This document shows positions 24,951 through 33,442 of a stretch of 64,000 nt of DNA, in pieces. This DNA is from Chloroflexota bacterium (GTDB lineage Bacteria; Chloroflexota; UBA11872): positions 248,001-312,000 of the forward strand of contig JAPOYR010000013.1 of the NCBI GenBank assembly GCA_026706485.1, in the 5' to 3' direction. The translations under genes were made by a program, and so were the position numbers. Below the pieces are notes generated by a model. The model was not told the origin of the DNA and ran no database searches. It saw nothing but the letters and a program-made list of their open reading frames with translations. Within the stretch, counting starts at the first letter, position 1; every line of letters begins with the position of its first letter.

Positions 24951-26753
24951 ATGGCATCCCCCGCTGGTCGTCGCGTGCTGACGCGGCGGATGGCTCTGGC
25001 GGCCATCTTGATTGGTGGTGGCGCCGTCGCCTGCGGCGAGCCGCAGCCCCAACCGCTCGCTGGCCGCTTGCGGCCCTACTGGGAACCCGCGCTCGAGGTC
25101 GCGACCGGATCGCTCGACGTGCTGCGCGCGCTCTCAATCAATTCCAACGCCTTCGCCCGCGGCTCCCTCTCGACCGACCAATTTCTCCTGAGCGTCGAGG
25201 CGCAATGGCCGTCGATCTCCGCGCTATCGCAACAGGTCATCCCGCTCGATCCGTCGCCTGACGACCAGGAGTCCCACACGGCCCTGGTCGCCATGGTGGA
25301 CACCCTCGTCGAGATCGGCCCGACTGTCCGCGGCTACCGCGAGACCGAGCAGCCCGAGCGCCTGATGCACCTGGTGACCTTGCAGCAACAGGTGCGCGAG
25401 CAGCTTGGCGCCTTCATCGAGGGCATCGGACCGGGACTGGCCCAGGATGGGCTGCGGGCGCGGCTGGACGCCATCGGGGAATCGACCATCGAGGCGTGGC
25501 GCGTGCGCAAGCGCGCCGTGCTGGTGGGCCCCTACGAGGACGAGGCCGCCGCGCGCGCTTCGCTGGCCCACATCGTCGACGATCTCCGCCTTTCGCCCAC
25601 CAACCCCGGATGGGTCGAGGTTGCCCGATTCGCCGACCCCGCCACCGCCGACGCCGCCGCCGGGGAGTGGCTGGCTCGCGGCGTGCAGGTCCGCGTCGAG
25701 GACGTCATCGACCTCACGTTCAACGTGACCACGCATCGTGCGCCCGAGCGTCAATCTTGGCGTGAGCTGCTGTGGCTGGAGCGGCTGGACTTCGACCCCA
25801 AGGATTTGGCCGCCTCGGAGCTCGGGGAGCAAGTCGTGGCCGTGGCTCGCGCCGGCAAGGTGGCGTCGTTCGGAGCGGACGGCGGCCTGCGCTGGGCACG
25901 CGACATGCGCATGCCCCTGGCGCACGTATCCATGCAAAGGCAGGGCGACCTTTTGGCCATTCACGGGTTCGACGTGCAACTGCTCGATGCCGTTGGGAAT
26001 CAGGTATGGCCGGCTCCAGTCCGCCCGGACAATCAGCTCCTCGAGCAGGCGCTGTTCGACGACGAGGGAACCCGGCTCGTGGTTCGCAGCACGAACGCCA
26101 GCGGCGTCGGACGGGTGTTCGCCTTCACTCGGCAGGGTCCGGATTGGGGTCCCACCAAGAGCTACATCTCGGCCGCGTCAATCGATCTGGATAAGCGAAG
26201 CGGCGCCGTGGCCGTGGGTTCGTCCAATCGTGGCGAGAACCAGGTCGTGCTGATTCGACCCGACGGCAATTTGCAGCAGCGCTTCGGTGTCGACGGCGAC
26301 ATCCTACAAGTCATCTTCACGCAGGAAGGCGACCAGGTCATCACCCTCACCAGCGCCGGTCTGCAAGTGTTCGAGGCCGAGAGCGCCAATATCCGGACCC
26401 AGCTGCGCTTTCCGGCCACTGCCGCCGCTCGCGCCACGCGCGACGACATCCTCATTCTCGCCGGCGAGGCCGGCGTCGGCTCGTTCACGCTCGACGGCAC
26501 CGAAGTCTGGTTCACGCCGCGCGTGCGCGCCCGCGCCGTCTATCCCATGGACGACTACGTGGCCGCGCTGGTGGATGACATGACCATCACCGTCATCCGC
26601 TCCGACGGCGCGGTGCTCGGCGACGCCACCACGCTCGCCGCCATCCGCGGCGTCGCGGTTGCGCCGGGCCTCAACCGGCTATTCGCCGTCAGCGCCGAGC
26701 GCCAACTCCAGGCCTGGCAGCTGCCGCCGGTTGCAATCCCGCCCCAAGGCTAG
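24951..26753 (+). CDS. Lipoprotein with SPOR-like segment and beta-propeller
   Basis: Predicted exported lipoprotein, 600 residues, no named family recognised. The start at 24951 is 5 nt after miaB. The N-terminus has a twin-arginine-like LTRRMALAA and Cys28 in a lipobox-like AVAC. Residues about 35-165 look helical. About residues 175-255 resemble a SPOR or sporulation-related repeat (VLVGPYEDEAAARASL, then VARFADPATADAAAGEWLA), a peptidoglycan-binding fold. The rest consists of repeated beta-strand blades resembling PQQ/WD40 propellers (WARDMRMPLAHVS, VFAFTRQGPDWG, LQVFEAES). It may link the envelope to a sensing or scaffold function. The function is unknown. Confidence 0.75.
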   Translation: MASPAGRRVLTRRMALAAILIGGGAVACGEPQPQPLAGRLRPYWEPALEVATGSLDVLRALSINSNAFARGSLSTDQFLLSVEAQWPSISALSQQVIPLDPSPDDQESHTALVAMVDTLVEIGPTVRGYRETEQPERLMHLVTLQQQVREQLGAFIEGIGPGLAQDGLRARLDAIGESTIEAWRVRKRAVLVGPYEDEAAARASLAHIVDDLRLSPTNPGWVEVARFADPATADAAAGEWLARGVQVRVEDVIDLTFNVTTHRAPERQSWRELLWLERLDFDPKDLAASELGEQVVAVARAGKVASFGADGGLRWARDMRMPLAHVSMQRQGDLLAIHGFDVQLLDAVGNQVWPAPVRPDNQLLEQALFDDEGTRLVVRSTNASGVGRVFAFTRQGPDWGPTKSYISAASIDLDKRSGAVAVGSSNRGENQVVLIRPDGNLQQRFGVDGDILQVIFTQEGDQVITLTSAGLQVFEAESANIRTQLRFPATAAARATRDDILILAGEAGVGSFTLDGTEVWFTPRVRARAVYPMDDYVAALVDDMTITVIRSDGAVLGDATTLAAIRGVAVAPGLNRLFAVSAERQLQAWQLPPVAIPPQG

Positions 26754-26810
26754 GCCGCGAGCCTCCGCCAGCCGCAAGCCCGCGTCAACGAGATCTCGGT
26801 CTCGGCATGC

Positions 26811-27659
26811 CTAGCGGTCGGAGTCCATGGACGACTTGCCGCCGATCGCCCCGAGCAGTTGGGTGAATTCCAGCGGGAAGATGAACTTCGACGAAGGACT
26901 CTCACCGAGCGACTTCAGCGTGTCCAGGTATTGGAGACTCATGGTGTTCGAGTCCACGCCCTTGGCGACGTTGAAGATCCGCTCGAGGGCCTCGCTGAAA
27001 CCCTGCGCCCGCAGCACCGCCGCCTGCTGGTCGCCTTCGGCGGACAGAATCTCGGCCTGCCGGGCGCCTTCAGCCTTGAGGATCGCCGCCTGCTTTTCAC
27101 CTTCGGCGACCGTGATGTTCGACTGCCGCGTGCCGTCGGCTTCCAGGATCACGGCGCGGCGCAGCCGCTCCGCCGACATCTGGCGATTCATCGCTTCCTG
27201 GATCTCTCGCGGCGGGTCGATTTCCCGGATCTCGACGTTGGTGACCTTGATGCCCCAACGCGCCGTCTCGGTGTCGAGCTTCACTCGAATCGACTCGTTG
27301 ATGCGCTCGCGCTGCGAGAGCACATCGTCCAGGTCGATATCGCCAACCACCGCCCGCAGTGTCGTGGTGGCCAGACCGACAACCGCCGCGCGGTAGTCCT
27401 CGACCTCCAGCACCGCCCGCTGCGCCTCGTTGATGTCCACGCGCATGTACACCAGGAAGTCGATGTCGATCGAGGCGTTGTCTTTGGTGATGTTGGTCTG
27501 CCGCGGAATGTCCAGCACTTCGGTGCGCGTCTCCACGCGGCGAATCTGGTGCAGGATCGGGATCGCGAAGACGATGCCGGGGCCCAACATGCCCTCGAAC
27601 CGCCCAAAGCGGAACCGGGCGATCCGCTGGTAGTCACGCACGAAATTGATGATGGCCAT
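26811..27659 (-). CDS. SPFH/Band 7 (stomatin-like) protein
   Basis: Membrane-microdomain scaffold protein of the stomatin/prohibitin superfamily, 282 residues. The Band 7 domain covers about residues 15-190 (ILHQIRRVETRTEVLDIPRQ, then the family signature TNVEIREIDPPREIQEAMNR). A coiled-coil repeat rich in AEG follows (EGEKQAAILKAEGARQAEIL). There is no clear N-terminal membrane helix, only a moderately hydrophobic stretch at residues 24-37, so membrane association may rely on the NfeD partner. It starts 13 nt after the nfeD-like gene; this pairing is a known conserved operon. Confidence 0.92.
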   Translation of the reverse strand: MAIINFVRDYQRIARFRFGRFEGMLGPGIVFAIPILHQIRRVETRTEVLDIPRQTNITKDNASIDIDFLVYMRVDINEAQRAVLEVEDYRAAVVGLATTTLRAVVGDIDLDDVLSQRERINESIRVKLDTETARWGIKVTNVEIREIDPPREIQEAMNRQMSAERLRRAVILEADGTRQSNITVAEGEKQAAILKAEGARQAEILSAEGDQQAAVLRAQGFSEALERIFNVAKGVDSNTMSLQYLDTLKSLGESPSSKFIFPLEFTQLLGAIGGKSSMDSDR

Positions 27660-27672
27660 GGTGAAGCCTCCT

Positions 27673-29073
27673 TCAGCCGGTCACCGTCGGCGCCTCTGAC
27701 GCTGACTCTTGCACGATCTCGACCCTCAGTCGTAAGCCTTCGACATCCCGCACCATAACGCGCTCGCCCACATCCGCGTGGCGCCCCGCCGGCAACTCCG
27801 CTTCCCAGCGCTCGCCCGCGAGCCGAACTTCGCCGCGTGGATCGAGCCTGTGCGTCACCTCCGCCAGTTGGCCAACCAGCGCAGTCTCTGACGTCGGACT
27901 GACGTACGACGAGGCGGCTCGTCCCCGATCGGATCGCAGCGCCCAGGCGATCACCGCGATCACCGCCGCGAACACGCCGCCGAGCACTCCGATCAACCAC
28001 GGATTCACGCCAATCTCGATCTCGGGGACATCGATCTCCGGCACTCGAAATGCATCGCCACCCAGGAGAAATGCCCCCACGACGAACGCCGCGACGGCGC
28101 TCGCTCCGAACACGCCAAAGCCGGCCGCCTGAATCTCCAGCACGGCCAGCCCCAGGGCCGCGAGAATCAGCAGCACGCCCAGCCAGTTCACCGGAAGCTG
28201 CCCCAGCCCGGTGAACGCCAGGGCGAAGGCCACCACGCCCACGATCCCCGGCACGCCGAGCCCCGGTGCCGAAAACTCCACCAGCAGACCGAATCCCCCG
28301 ACGACCAGCAGGACCAGCGCCAAACCGGGATTCGCCAGCACGGCCAGAAATCGCTCGACGCCCGACGGATCGAGCGGCCGCACCTGGAGTCCGGCCACGC
28401 TCACCTGTTGCGTGCCCCTTGTCGTGGTGACTTCCGCGCCGTCGGCTTGCCGCAGCAAATCGTCGAGGTCCTCGGCGATGAAGTCCACGATGCCCGCGAC
28501 TTCGGCCTCGCCCGCGGTGTAGGAGCGCGCTTCGGTCACCGTGGCCTCGAGCGCTGCCGCGTCGCGCCCGCGCCGCTCGGCAATGCTGCGAATGAAAGCT
28601 CGCGTGTCCTCGCTGATCTTGTCGGAAAGCGTGGCCGGGACATCTTCGCCGCTAGCTGTCACCGGCGACGCGGCCCCGATGTTGGTGCCGGGCGCCATCA
28701 CCGCAAAGTGAGCGGCCGCGGTAACGAAGGTGCCCGCGGACGCGGCCTGCGAGCCGGCGGGCGACACGTAGACCGCCACCGGCACGCGCGACTCGAGAAT
28801 GAGCCCCACCATGTCACGCGTGCTCTCGGCCAGCCCGCCCGGCGTGTTGAGCCGCACCACCAGCAACGCGGCGTCGGTGTCCCACGCCTCCTCGAGCACT
28901 CGCTCGAGATAGCGCGTGGCGACGATGTCGATCGGTCCGTCGATGGTTGCAACCGCGACATACGGCGACTGGCCGCCAGCCGTTGGATAGATGCTCGCGA
29001 GCGCCAGCCACGCGACGCCGAGTGCCAGCAAAACGCCGATACACCAGCGTCTGAGTAACTGCCGCCGAGCCAT
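27673..29073 (-). CDS. NfeD-like membrane-bound serine protease (ClpP class)
   Basis: Long-form NfeD protein, 466 residues. An N-terminal signal anchor (residues 11-28) precedes a ClpP-like protease domain (about 38-235). By comparison with the archaeal 1510-N protease, Ser112 (in QAASAGTFV) and Lys152 (in LSDKISED) form the catalytic dyad; their spacing of 40 fits. Several membrane helices follow (about 245-390). The C-terminal OB-fold NfeD domain (about 400-460) has LVGQLAEVTHRLDPRGEVRL. The ATG at 29073 has GGAGGG upstream. The family cleaves stomatin-like partners, and the SPFH gene follows immediately. Confidence 0.92.
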   Translation of the reverse strand: MARRQLLRRWCIGVLLALGVAWLALASIYPTAGGQSPYVAVATIDGPIDIVATRYLERVLEEAWDTDAALLVVRLNTPGGLAESTRDMVGLILESRVPVAVYVSPAGSQAASAGTFVTAAAHFAVMAPGTNIGAASPVTASGEDVPATLSDKISEDTRAFIRSIAERRGRDAAALEATVTEARSYTAGEAEVAGIVDFIAEDLDDLLRQADGAEVTTTRGTQQVSVAGLQVRPLDPSGVERFLAVLANPGLALVLLVVGGFGLLVEFSAPGLGVPGIVGVVAFALAFTGLGQLPVNWLGVLLILAALGLAVLEIQAAGFGVFGASAVAAFVVGAFLLGGDAFRVPEIDVPEIEIGVNPWLIGVLGGVFAAVIAVIAWALRSDRGRAASSYVSPTSETALVGQLAEVTHRLDPRGEVRLAGERWEAELPAGRHADVGERVMVRDVEGLRLRVEIVQESASEAPTVTG

Positions 29074-29087
29074 TGGGCACCCTCCGC

Positions 29088-29110
29088 GCCGCCGACTCCG
29101 CCTCGGCGGC
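29088..29110 (-). promoter_or_regulatory. Hairpin in front of the NfeD gene
   Basis: Perfect 8-bp stem (GCCGCCGA / TCGGCGGC) with a 7-nt loop, ending a few bases before the GGAGGG ribosome binding site. There is no U-run after it. It may act as an mRNA processing or stability element between the Nudix and NfeD genes. Confidence 0.45.
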
Positions 29111-29167
29111 ACCCTACCCCGCCGTCGGTTCAAGTATGCGCTATTCGCCCGCGACGCTCTGGTCGAA

Positions 29168-29686
29168 TCACTCCGGTTCAGCCCACGTTCGCCCGCTCGG
29201 GCCGTAGATGCGAAAGGTGTCGGGGCCGTAGGGCGACGGCGCGAAGTCCTCGTTCCGCGCCAGCCGCGTATAGGTCCCATCGAGCACGGGCAGCGCGATC
29301 TCGGGCACCAGCGCAACAAAAAGCTCGGGCGATTCCCGCAGGTCGGCGGCGCTGAACACACCCACCTCGTCGGCCTCCGGCGAAACTGCACGCGGACGGC
29401 CGCTCACGTGCCGCATTTCGAAAATCACGAAGGTGTTCAGCTCGTCGGCATCGACGCGATGACGCACGGCCACGATGCCCTCGGGCTCCGCCTCGATCCC
29501 CGCTTCCTCTCGTACTTCGCGCACCAGCGCCGCTTCGAGCGATTCACCGGGATCGACTTTGCCGCCGGGGAACATGAACTTGCCGCGGTGGCGGCTATAG
29601 GTCAGCCGCACCAGCACGATGCCGTCGCCGAGACGCACCACGCCGCCAACGGCGATCACTGCGCGATGGCCGGAACGTCGTGCCAT
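29168..29686 (-). CDS. Nudix hydrolase
   Basis: Hydrolase of nucleoside-diphosphate-linked compounds, 172 residues. The Nudix box is complete at residues 42-64 (G42, E48, R56-E57, E60-E61, G63). The N-terminal strand VIAVGGVVRLGDGIVLVRL is typical. The C-terminal 40 residues (from about DGTYTRLARNEDFAPSP) are not part of the core fold and may contribute specificity. It lies upstream of NfeD-SPFH on the same strand, separated by 94 bp with a hairpin. The substrate is not predictable. Confidence 0.92.
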   Translation of the reverse strand: MARRSGHRAVIAVGGVVRLGDGIVLVRLTYSRHRGKFMFPGGKVDPGESLEAALVREVREEAGIEAEPEGIVAVRHRVDADELNTFVIFEMRHVSGRPRAVSPEADEVGVFSAADLRESPELFVALVPEIALPVLDGTYTRLARNEDFAPSPYGPDTFRIYGPSGRTWAEPE

Positions 29687-30019
29687 GGCCCCAAGCCTAG
29701 CGAGCCGTCGAACAATGGGACGCGCAGACTCCGGGCTGCTTGGGGTCCGTCACTCCCGCGACGGGGTGCCTTCGTGTAACCCGTCCGTCATTCCCGCCAA
29801 GCCCCTCCGTCATTCCCGCGAAGGCGGGAATCCACCCCTGCCGGGGCAACCAACGATTGGAGGGTGCCCGCCGGGGGTCGGGACACCGTGTGGCGCTCAG
29901 ATGTGAACGCAGCCCACCACCGCCGAGCAGAGTCGACGCGGTGAGGTCCGTGCCAGTCGTTGTTGCCTGGCACTCCCGTAGGCCACAATCAGCCACTTCG
30001 CCGCCAATGGTCACCGCCC
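29687..30019. other. Intergenic region with repeat remnants
   Basis: Divergent gap between the Nudix and CocE-like genes. It holds a REP-type palindrome preceded by a partial second copy (29787-29834). No gene was seen, and no strong promoter hexamers could be identified. Confidence 0.6.
29787..29834 (+). repeat. REP-type palindrome with duplicated 5' end
   Basis: The complete hairpin head GTCATTCCCGCG / CGGGAATCCA is at 29809-29834. Directly before it is a truncated copy of its first half (CGTCATTCCCGC). The same duplicated start is seen at 55.66-55.70 kb. Confidence 0.7.
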
Positions 30020-31915
30020 ATGCCTGATGCAGCGGCGCCGTTCCAAGGCTCGCACCGCGCCTACGACTCCATCGTTCGTCCGAACGTGCTCATTCCCGCC
30101 CGCGACGGTGTGCCGCTGGCCGCCGACATCTACCTGCCCGCGCGCAACGGCGTGGCGGTGGAGGGAGCATTCCCTGCCATCGTCGAGCGCACGCCCTATC
30201 TCAAGGACGGCACGAACTACGCGCGTCGCGGCCATTGGTACGCCCGGCGCGGCTACGCCACGGTCATCAACGACGTCCGCGGACGCGGGCAATCGTCCGG
30301 CGAGTGGTATCCCTTCGCCCTCGAAGCGCCCGACGGCTTCGACGTGGTCGAATGGGTGGCCGCGCAGCCGTGGTGCAACGGGCGCGTGGGCACCATGGGG
30401 GCCAGCTACGCCGGGTCGGACCAGAGCGCGCTGGCCACGCTCAATCCACCGCACCTCGCGTGCCAGGTCGTCGGGCAGGGCACCAGCAACTATCACGTCT
30501 CGTCGCTGCGGCAGGGCGGCGCGCTCGAGCAACGCTTCATCCGCTACGCCTTCCGCATGGCGCGCACCAGTCGCGAAGCCCTGGCCGACCCCGACCTGAA
30601 GCGCACCTTCGACGCGGCCGATCTCCAGATCCCCGAGCTGTTCGGCCCGCCGCTGCGATTCCGTCCCGGGCGGACGGCCCTGCGCCTGCTCCCCACCTAC
30701 GAGCAATGGGCCTGGGACATCCTGACCCGCGGCCTCTACGACGAATACTGGATGCAGCGCGGCTACACCATCGACCGCTACTGGGACGAGCACTCCGATG
30801 TGCCCGTGCTATTCCAGAGCGGCTGGTACGACACCTATCCACGCGGCGCGATCGCCAACTACCTCGCCCTCAGCGAGCGCAAGTCCAGCCCCATGCGGCT
30901 GGTGATGGGTCCCTGGCGGCATGGCGAGGGCACGGTCGAGGAGAGCACCGCCGGCGACGTCCAGCTCGGCATCGACGCCGCCGCACCGGCCTACGACGAC
31001 ATGCGGCTGCGCTTCTTCGACGAGCACTTGAAGGGGCTCGACACCGGGTTGCGCGGCGCGCCGCCGGTGCGCTACCTCGTCATGGGCGGCCGCGCAGGGC
31101 GCCCACCCGCCGACCTCGACGCCTCCCTGTGGCACGGCGGCCGCTGGGAGAGCGCGGCCACGTGGCCCCCGCCGGAATACGAGGAACGGTCGCTGTACTT
31201 TCATCCGGACGGCTCACTCCAGCCGCAGGCGCCCGCGGGCCGGCACGAGCCCAGCCGCTATACCTACGACCCGCGTGATCCCGTGCCCACCGCCGGCGGG
31301 TCGATCAGCGCCTCGGAGGACATCCTGCCCTCCGGTGGATTCGACCAGCGCGGACAGCCCGGACGCTTCTTTGGACATCACGACACGCTGTCGCTGGCCT
31401 CGCGCCCCGACGTTCTGTCGTTCGAGACGCCGCCGCTGGACGCCGACGTCGAGATCGCCGGTCCCGTAGAGGTGCGGCTTTTCGCCGCGACCACGGCGGT
31501 CGACACCGACTTCACCGCCAAGCTGCTCGACGTCTACCCCCACGACCGCGACGCGCCCGGTAGCACGCCCGGGGGCTACGAGCTGAATCTCTGCGACAGC
31601 ATCATCCGCGCGCGCTTCCGCAACGGATTCGAGTCGGAGGAGTTCCTCACTCCCGGCGAGATTTGCGAGTTCCGCATCATCCTGTATCCAACCGCCAATC
31701 GCTTCGCCCGCGGGCACCGCATTCGGGTTGACATCTCGTCGAGCAACTACCCTCGTTTCGACGCCAATCCCAACACCGGTGAGCCGCTGGGGCACGCCCG
31801 CCGCGTCACGACGGCTGACCAGTCGATCTTCCACGACGCCAGTTGGCCGAGCCGCCTGCTCATTCACGCGCACGCCGATTCGGCCGGCGCGTCGTCGGGC
31901 GATTCCGGAGGCTGA
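30020..31915 (+). CDS. CocE/NonD family hydrolase (X-Pro dipeptidyl-peptidase S15 type)
   Basis: Alpha/beta-hydrolase of 631 residues, normal for the CocE/S15 family that cleaves esters, acyl amides or X-Pro peptides. The nucleophile Ser129 is in GTMGASYAGSDQ. NDVRGRGQSSGEWYPF just before it is a family signature. The C-terminal jelly-roll domain starts near residue 410 (FETPPLDADVEIAGPVEVRL, then HRIRVDISSSNYPRFDANPN). No signal peptide was seen, so it is probably cytoplasmic. An in-frame upstream extension was rejected because the conserved N-terminus begins at VLIPARDGVPLAADIYLP. Followed after 3 nt by the macro-domain gene. Confidence 0.9.
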   Translation: MPDAAAPFQGSHRAYDSIVRPNVLIPARDGVPLAADIYLPARNGVAVEGAFPAIVERTPYLKDGTNYARRGHWYARRGYATVINDVRGRGQSSGEWYPFALEAPDGFDVVEWVAAQPWCNGRVGTMGASYAGSDQSALATLNPPHLACQVVGQGTSNYHVSSLRQGGALEQRFIRYAFRMARTSREALADPDLKRTFDAADLQIPELFGPPLRFRPGRTALRLLPTYEQWAWDILTRGLYDEYWMQRGYTIDRYWDEHSDVPVLFQSGWYDTYPRGAIANYLALSERKSSPMRLVMGPWRHGEGTVEESTAGDVQLGIDAAAPAYDDMRLRFFDEHLKGLDTGLRGAPPVRYLVMGGRAGRPPADLDASLWHGGRWESAATWPPPEYEERSLYFHPDGSLQPQAPAGRHEPSRYTYDPRDPVPTAGGSISASEDILPSGGFDQRGQPGRFFGHHDTLSLASRPDVLSFETPPLDADVEIAGPVEVRLFAATTAVDTDFTAKLLDVYPHDRDAPGSTPGGYELNLCDSIIRARFRNGFESEEFLTPGEICEFRIILYPTANRFARGHRIRVDISSSNYPRFDANPNTGEPLGHARRVTTADQSIFHDASWPSRLLIHAHADSAGASSGDSGG

Positions 31916-31918
31916 GGC

Positions 31919-32467
31919 GTGCACCGCACCTTCGGCGGCACGAGTGTTGTTTGCGTCCGCGGCGACATCACCGAACAGCAGGTCGACGCGATCGTCAACG
32001 CGGCCAACGCGCAACTCGCCGGCGGCGGGGGCGTGGACGGCGCCATTCATCGGGCCGGCGGCCCCTCGATCATGGAGGAATGCCGCGCCATTGGCAGCTG
32101 CCCTACGGGCCAGGCCGTGCGCACCGGGGCCGGCGACCTGCCGGCCGAGCACGTCCTCCACGCGGTTGGGCCAATTTGGCGCGGCGGTGCGCAGGGTGAG
32201 GCTGACCTGCTCGCCTCGGCCTACGAGTCGAGCCTCCGGGCCGCCGCGGAGGCCGGTGCGCGCACGATCGCCTTTCCCTCCATCAGCACCGGCGCCTACG
32301 GCTACCCGAAGCCGGACGCCGCCGCCATCGCCTTAGCCACCGTGGCCTCGCACGCTCCGGCGCTCGAATTCGACGAAGTCCGCTTCGTGCTCTTCAGCGA
32401 CGCCGACCTGCAGGTCTATCAGCAGGCGCTAAGCCAGGTCGCGGCGTCCGACGCGGGTGGCCCTTAG
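31919..32467 (+). CDS. Macro domain protein (ADP-ribose / O-acetyl-ADP-ribose deacetylase-like)
   Basis: Single macro domain, 182 residues, cytoplasmic. It carries the MacroD-type signature: GDIT with D16, the NAAN motif (N27, N30), the GGGGVDGAI loop (residues 35-43) and the second loop STGAYGYPKPDA. These residues position ADP-ribose for removal of mono-ADP-ribose or for O-acetyl-ADP-ribose hydrolysis. It starts with GTG 3 nt after the CocE-like gene, so the two are almost certainly co-translated; their functional link is unclear. Its stop codon overlaps the stop of the opposing PhyH gene. Confidence 0.92.
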   Translation: MHRTFGGTSVVCVRGDITEQQVDAIVNAANAQLAGGGGVDGAIHRAGGPSIMEECRAIGSCPTGQAVRTGAGDLPAEHVLHAVGPIWRGGAQGEADLLASAYESSLRAAAEAGARTIAFPSISTGAYGYPKPDAAAIALATVASHAPALEFDEVRFVLFSDADLQVYQQALSQVAASDAGGP

Positions 32468-33219
32468 GACAGAGTCGGTTTCCCCATGCGTCGCGGGTCT
32501 CTCGTTGGCGGCTGCAAGATCTGTCGCTGGGCTTCGGTGAGCCCCTCCACGCCCTCACCGTCCGGATAGGGCATCCACCACGCCAGCGGCCGCGGGCTGT
32601 ATTTGTAGAAGATCGTGCGGCGTTCGGCCGCGCCGTGCCACGGCAACGGCCCGTGCGTCAGCGCCTCGGTGAAGAACACCGCCGTCCCCGCGGGTCCGAC
32701 CACCCGCTCGACGAACGGCTGAGCCTCTTCGAGGTCCTTCCAGTCGGCGGGGAAGGGCAGATTGCTCTTGTGGCTGCCGGGCACGCAGGCAAAGCCGCCG
32801 TCGCCGGGATTGACGTCCATGAGGTTGATCGCCACCACGCACAGGCCGTTGTAGAAGCGGCCGTCGGCAAACTCGAAATACTGCGCCGAGTCATAGGGCA
32901 CGCGCCCGCCGTGCAGCGTGGCGCCGATGGGGCTGAGCCCTCCACGAATTATGTCAAGATAGGTGTGGTCCAGGCGCACATGCGGCCCCACCATGTCGAC
33001 GACGTACGGCAGCAGCTTGGGATGATCGATCAGATCCCGGTACGGCGCGCCCCACGCCAGCAACTCCAAAAAGCGATACGTGGACCAGTCGGGGTCGGGA
33101 AGCGCCGCGATTTGCTCGTCGAGAACCTCGTTGAGCGCTTCCACTTCGGCGGCATCCAGCGCGTTCGGGACCGCCAGAAACCCCTGCAGGTCAAAGAGAT
33201 ACCGCTCGTGCTCAGTCAT
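32464..33219 (-). CDS. Phytanoyl-CoA dioxygenase (PhyH) family protein
   Basis: Predicted Fe(II)/2-oxoglutarate-dependent oxygenase fold, 251 residues. Visible landmarks are the N-terminal FDLQGFLAVPNALDAAEVEAL, TLHGGRVPYDS (H103), LMDVNPGDGGFACVPGSHKS and the late THGPLPW (H189) with R200/R201. The usual H-x-D iron motif is not evident, because H103 is followed by Gly-Gly. Some marine PhyH-like proteins appear to share this, so iron binding may differ or be lost. It lies downstream of importer module 1 on the same strand, 223 bp after it, and could modify an imported compound. The substrate is unknown. Confidence 0.83.
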   Translation of the reverse strand: MTEHERYLFDLQGFLAVPNALDAAEVEALNEVLDEQIAALPDPDWSTYRFLELLAWGAPYRDLIDHPKLLPYVVDMVGPHVRLDHTYLDIIRGGLSPIGATLHGGRVPYDSAQYFEFADGRFYNGLCVVAINLMDVNPGDGGFACVPGSHKSNLPFPADWKDLEEAQPFVERVVGPAGTAVFFTEALTHGPLPWHGAAERRTIFYKYSPRPLAWWMPYPDGEGVEGLTEAQRQILQPPTRDPRRMGKPTLS

Positions 33220-33330
33220 TGAACGATTCACCCGGCATCTGCCGCGGCCCATGCTGGCACATCCGGCTGCCGCGGGACACACCTCGACCGCAACGGAGGG
33301 GTCTGAATGAGGAAATTGGCTTCGCCCCAA

Positions 33331-33369
33331 TCCGTTCGCCCTGAGATTGTCGAAGGGGTTTCGAACGGA
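33331..33369. repeat. Short inverted repeat (TCCGTTCG type), copy 1
   Basis: Arms TCCGTTCG (33331-33338) and CGAACGGA (33362-33369) enclose GCCCTGAG...GTCGAAGGGG. The same arrangement, longer, occurs at 55882-55955. It lies in the 223-bp gap between the PhyH gene and the permease gene of module 1. Confidence 0.65.
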
Positions 33370-33442
33370 CTGGACTCCAGGGACGCAGTGAAACTCTGCG
33401 TGTTCAGGCGCTCTCGAGCTGGTGGTGGACCGGCGTGGGGCG

